From contig JALLAZ010000231.1 in NCBI GenBank assembly GCA_036939755.1, positions 1-19,037 on the forward strand: a stretch of 19,037 bases of DNA, given 5' to 3'. Made by a program: the position numbers and the translations under genes. The notes beneath the pieces were generated by a model that searched no databases, had not been told where the DNA came from, and saw nothing but the letters and a program-made list of their open reading frames with translations. This document shows positions 10,901 to 16,691 of the stretch, in pieces. The stretch is from Stephanodiscus triporus (lineage: Eukaryota > Bacillariophyta > Thalassiosirophyceae > Thalassiosirales > Thalassiosiraceae). Each line of letters opens with the position of its first letter. Position 1 is the first letter of the stretch.

Positions 10901-13900
10901 GACTGATTTACTTTGAGCCTATTTCCAGAGGAACCATCACAATTGATCCAGTCTGATTGGACAGCCTCCATCTCTTCGCGATCTCTGATTAATCTAGTTT
11001 CCTCCACGACAAGTGAATACGTCTCTGAAACTTCTTGCGAAAGATGCTCTGACAGAAGATCTACTAAGTGTGATGAGTCAAACAAGCCAAGTGATAACTG
11101 AACACATGATGACAATAACACTGAAGCTGAAATTTGGAGTAAACTTCGATTTTCTTGCTTGCGGATAACATTGAGGAGAGCTGTGACGGAGGATGTTTCG
11201 GCATCGTCAGTTGGGCACAGTAACCGATCTCTACACTGGGCTACGATGACTTTTAAGCTCGGCAGAATCTCTGAGATAGTTTCATGAGTATTTGCATGAA
11301 AGACTGTGAAATAATTAGCAAGCAGCACGAGAAGTAGCGATGTTGACGATGAGAAGCAATCGTCTCGGAGTGGCCCTTTTTCGGCCAGAAGAAACCTTCC
11401 GATATAGCAATAAATCCTGCGGGTGCATGCGTGGATGCAAGTTTGGATGCTTGCGGCGCATCCTGGAATGATGGCAGTGTAATGAGTTGTCAATCCTTGG
11501 TTGGGTTCTAATTCAGACTTTGATATTGCTGCTGCAGGGCGACAAAGTAATCGTGGCAGAGAAACTAGAGCTGACTCAATGGCAGCGTATACGCGCACGC
11601 CTTCGAGATTGTCTTCTGATTCCAACAGCAAAAGCAATGATCGAAGTCCCAAATAACGCAATATGTTTTTTTCTGTGCTGATATGCATCTGCTGTTTGAT
11701 ATAATCAAGACATTCGCTTGATTTTACAGACTTGAAAATGTGTGTGATATCATCTACGACGGAATGCGTTGATTTGTCATCAGATGGAAATGGAAACTCG
11801 AAGAGGAACTGCGATAGCAGGGTAAAAAGGAAACACCTATCTTCACAAACTTTCCTCCGCGGAACGCCAGCTTCCGCAGCTGCGAGAGCTTCCCGGATTC
11901 CACTCTCCATTATTTGACGAGATTTGCGCAAGGATTGTGATGCAACTTCTGATTGAGCATCCTTCGTCATACCACCGGTATGGTAGAAAATGGCAGATGC
12001 TATTGCTATTTGAGCAGACTTGTACTTTTGGGGGCATAGAGGAGATAGTGAACCCTTTTGAGCCGACATAGCGCTAATACTGTGTTGTTCAATAATGTTT
12101 CTTGCCTCCTCCATTTCCGTTGCATTTTCTCTTGAACGTGAAGAATCTGTTGCCGAGACCAAGTCAAAGTAGATCAAATTTTGCCACTGTTCTACCATAT
12201 CTGTATGCATGTCCCCAGATCGAAAGCGGTCCCAAACAGAATCGATAGCACGAGGCACGCTACTCCCATCGCGATCAAGTCTCCCCTTGGACAAGATGGG
12301 AGAAGTGAACAAAAGTGTATCCAACGACCTTTTTGCACCTCCAATTTCAACAGCGTCCTTGTCTACATCAGAAAGCGATGTCTGTGAGCATAAGATGAGA
12401 GAAAGGTGACCGACAGCGAGGCACAACAGCGACTCTGTCTTTACCCAGTTTGTTTGTGCTTTTTCTGCTGTAGAACATGGGCTTTGAAGGGAACCAGTTA
12501 CGCGATCTGCTGTTCCTTTTTCCACGTTGTGCCGCATGCCTTCAAATCTTGTACCATCGAGACTAAGGCGAGCATCAATTACATATGACGCCGTGGACCT
12601 TTGTGCGCATTCCTCGAAGGATATACCATCTCCTTCTCCATGGCTTTCAGAAGCACACCATTCCTCGACAAATTGAACATGGGTGCCAACGGAAGCGCCA
12701 ATGACAGAAAAAAGGTTATTTAGCTGTTTGCCGTGGTAATATGAATATTCAGCTTCGGCACCCTGCGTGATTTTGCGATCAAGCTGCACGACGTATTTTT
12801 CAGAGTTGCTGCCTTGTAGGTCGCTTTCCGAGGTCGACGAATCAACACATATTGCCCATTCACCCGGTTCCAGCTTGATCCCTAATGAAGCATCACAGGA
12901 AGAAATCATTCTATCGATAAGTTTCGCACACCTCGTAACTAGGGGTAGGAGCGCCATAGCATACTTGGCAGAGAGGGTTGGAATGCAAGATGGTATCAAT
13001 GATATGCTCGATGCCAAGCAGGGGAGAATCTTCATCAAAATAACATCATCAGCCTTGGTTAGTAGTGTGTTGTCTGACGAAAGGAGGTGTATTGAACGTG
13101 TAAGTATTTCGGTTGCAAAGGATACACCATCTGAACACAAATATTGGTTCCATGATCTGACACGCGACAAGTGTTCATCCTCTTCTCCTCTGATCAATGA
13201 GGGATAGTAAACGTCTCCACTAGATATAAGAGGAAGCAGTGATGATGCGTTACCGCCATTTGACGACGCTGCTCCAACTGCCGACTGAGAAATGGTGCAG
13301 AGAGTCACACGATCGTCTCTCTGGTACATTCCAACAGCTGAGAGCGCAAAGAGAATATCAACAAATAGATTAGTAAGCGTCGAATAGAGAATGAAAAAAG
13401 GAACATAATCGTCAGAGTAAGAATTCTCTTACCAGGATAAAGCTTCACGTCCAACGGAAGCCCCTCAAACGCAATGCCCCAGTCTTCAATCAAGGGTCCT
13501 CCAGCTGATCCTGGCACTGCCCCTCGTCGTGGCGACGCCATCAGAGCTTGAGGCGATAAAGGCGCGGTTGAAGATTCGGGTGAAGACGATCTATCTTTCC
13601 ACAACCCAAAACTCAATGTGCCAACATTTGTATCAAGTGTAATAACGACGACAGCGCCAGTTCGGAAGGTAGAGCCATAGTCTCCCCGAAGTTTATTCCG
13701 ATCATGCCATAGAGCTTGGGTGCCAATGAGACCCCACCCATTTGAGTCTCCTCCGACATAAGTTTTGAGATTCACTCGCGCCGTAGACACACCTACAAAC
13801 ACATGGCCCCGTTCACACTTGTCGAGTTTGACAGCCCAGCGATGCACACCACTCTTGGGAGAGAAACAAGTGGTGGAAAGAACGGTACCCCATACCTTAG

Positions 13901-16660
13901 TTGCGCGCTGATTCGCAGTAACAGCGGGCGACCCAGACGAGGACACAACCGAAATTGACTCTGCACATTTACTGGAATCAAAACTAAGTTTGGTTGGGTT
14001 CACCTGCAGTGATCCTCTGTCTGCCCAATGTGAACCAGTGCCACCTGCAGATCCTGGACTGATGCTTAACTCTCCGCCTCCAGAAATGTCATGATCGTTG
14101 GCGTCATTGGATGACATGGATAGATCGTTCCATAGAATGAGATTGGTCATAGCTCGCTGACATAGAGCTAGGTAAAACTTGTTGAGATTGTCGCTACTGT
14201 TGTTTCTCCCTTTAGATGACCTTTCCGCTATTGCTGTACTCAAGAGAGATATTGTCGGTAGAGGATTTGGTCTACCACTATCTTGTTGTATTTCTGTTGA
14301 TGTCTCATTGATGTGCCCTTCCTTGTTATGATTGAACTCGGCCTCCGCACTACTGCTAACAAAAATGGGAGTTGCCACGAAACAATTCAGCATATCACTC
14401 ACTCTCAATCGCTTGCATAATATTTCTAATTTTCGACATTGCAATTCGTAATCAGTCAAAACGCAAGACTTAGCTCTAACAAATGTCGCTGTGCTGTCAT
14501 CCCTGGAAGAAACTACGTCTAATACTGCGGCAGACGATGATTGCGATGAAACTAGCACACTTCCCAACAACTCAACGCGTGCCGAATGGTCTGGATAAAG
14601 TAGGGGAAGCGCACAACCCCATAGGGATAAAGATTCAGTGCACAATGACGCAACCAAAAACTGATCTTGTTGTGAATCTACATCTGCTCTAGACGTTGAT
14701 CCATCACCCTGCTTAAAGAAGTATTCCATGGATGCCATAAGCGATTGAATAGATTTTGATGCCGCACAACTGTAAAAATAGGAGAGTATTGATAGAAGTG
14801 CAACGCGGGTCTTGGTCGATATCGAAACGTCAGCGAGAGCACCAGCTTGACGTGCATCAGAGTCTTCTTCAGAGCTGGCCGAGCAAGACATTTCTACAGA
14901 ACCTGGTGTAACCAAACGCTGCATACTTTTTCCAGTAAAAACTCTCAGACACCTCAAATTCATGTAACAGCATGTGGAGAAGAAAACGACCTTGAAGATG
15001 GAGTGGAGGTGACGAAAAGAAGGGCGAGGGGAAAGACAAAGGTAAGGATGGACGATTCTTGAATCAGAAAGAGATATGCTCTCGACTTACCCTTTTTCTC
15101 CACATTTCCACCAGCTTTTGCTTTGTCTTGTTCCGAAGAGAAGCAACGTGCGCAGCCGCCGCGGCCTTACGCTTCAGTCCCTTCGTCTCCAAAGATTCTG
15201 ATGCTGCCATTGCAGCATCAGTGCCAAAGGTAGCAGATATGACTGCGAACTCCATCCCAGCAGGATCGTCCTTCTCAACAAGTGGATCATCTGCCACCTC
15301 GCTTTCTAATGTGGTAGAGTCGGCAATTTGAAATCCATCCTCGACACCAAAATTGACAATTGCATCAAAATCTTTTTCATTGCTGTCCGAATGAGACAGT
15401 AAATCATTCAATACTGCCAATGCTGAATTTCGTAAGTGAAAGGACAGGTGGAGGGAGGCGATTAACAATAACAGAGTTGTAGAGTCAGGAGAAAACGCGA
15501 TATTGTTGGTAGCCTTGGTCTCCTCCTCTTCGCCAACACCCTTGTCTTGATCGTCTTTCTTCTTGGCAATGGCAGCCTGCTTAGATAAGAAACGTGATAC
15601 TATACTCTCTGCAGCATATGGTGGTTTGACATCTCTGCTGTCATCGTTGCAGTCGTCTGAAGATTTTTTTGTATTATCATCGTGGTCCAGCATCAAAGCA
15701 AGTACCGCACGAAATAAATGCACCAGAACATGTGATGACGGTAGCTTTCCGAAGCTGGATAGCGCCGAGGGTTCAAATACAGCGGAGGGATCAACATCTG
15801 AGTTCGATTTCCATTCTTCCTTCCCTTCCTCAGAAGGGATTTTAGCAAAGTGATCCTGACTCGGTAAGATAGAGCTCGGAGGAGGTGAAGGCAACGGTGG
15901 GAGGGGCAAAAATATATCATCCTTGTCTTGGGTGGGAGCAATTTCGATTGTTGATCCACCTTTGATAGCCTTATCTACCACTGGCGCCAGGGTCATTGAG
16001 GTTTCAGCGGCGGCATCAGTAGACCCAACATTCGCTGGCGCTCCTCCTCCGCCATCAGCGACTTCGGTGGCAGCATCGGTCGCGTTGCTCCCAGCATCCC
16101 CCGCCAATTGCGAGCTCGCCGAATGGTTGGAGTTGCTGCCATCTGAACGCAATTCATCAAAATTGCTTTCAGCATTTATTTCCGCGGCAAGGCTGAGACT
16201 CAACGCGCGTTGAAGGTCTTCGTCGTCATTCTCTTCTTCCTGATTGTCTTCGTTCTCCCCTTCGTCGTCCTCGTGACCTTCGTTGTCGCTTGCTCCTTCG
16301 TTGCTGCCATCTTCTTCGTCGTGTTCGGATCCAGAAGACGATTCATCCTCGTCAATAGAATCGTCCTCATCTAGACTGTCATCTTCGTCGTCATCGTCGT
16401 GATTGCCCACAATGTTGACAATGTGACGAAGCAATCTGCTTGCCTCCGCTTCTACGTCCTCATCCGCCAGGGCCCCTTCCGGGTCATCCGCACCACCCCG
16501 TTGGTCATCGAAATCCGCTCCGTATTCAGACTCCGGCTCGCTGTTTGCGCGGTCGATCAAATTGGGCATGTCCCGCGAGGAAACAACACCATCTTCGCTA
16601 ACGGACGCCCTTACCTCCTCGCCCCCGTCCGCATCCTCCCCCAAAGTTGTTACGACGCTG

Positions 16661-16691
<31 letters not shown>

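Noticed and set aside
12767..13207. Plus-strand ORF of 146 codons
   Set aside because: Lies wholly antisense to exon 4, which has protein-like, helix-forming sequence; the plus-strand reading has no motif.
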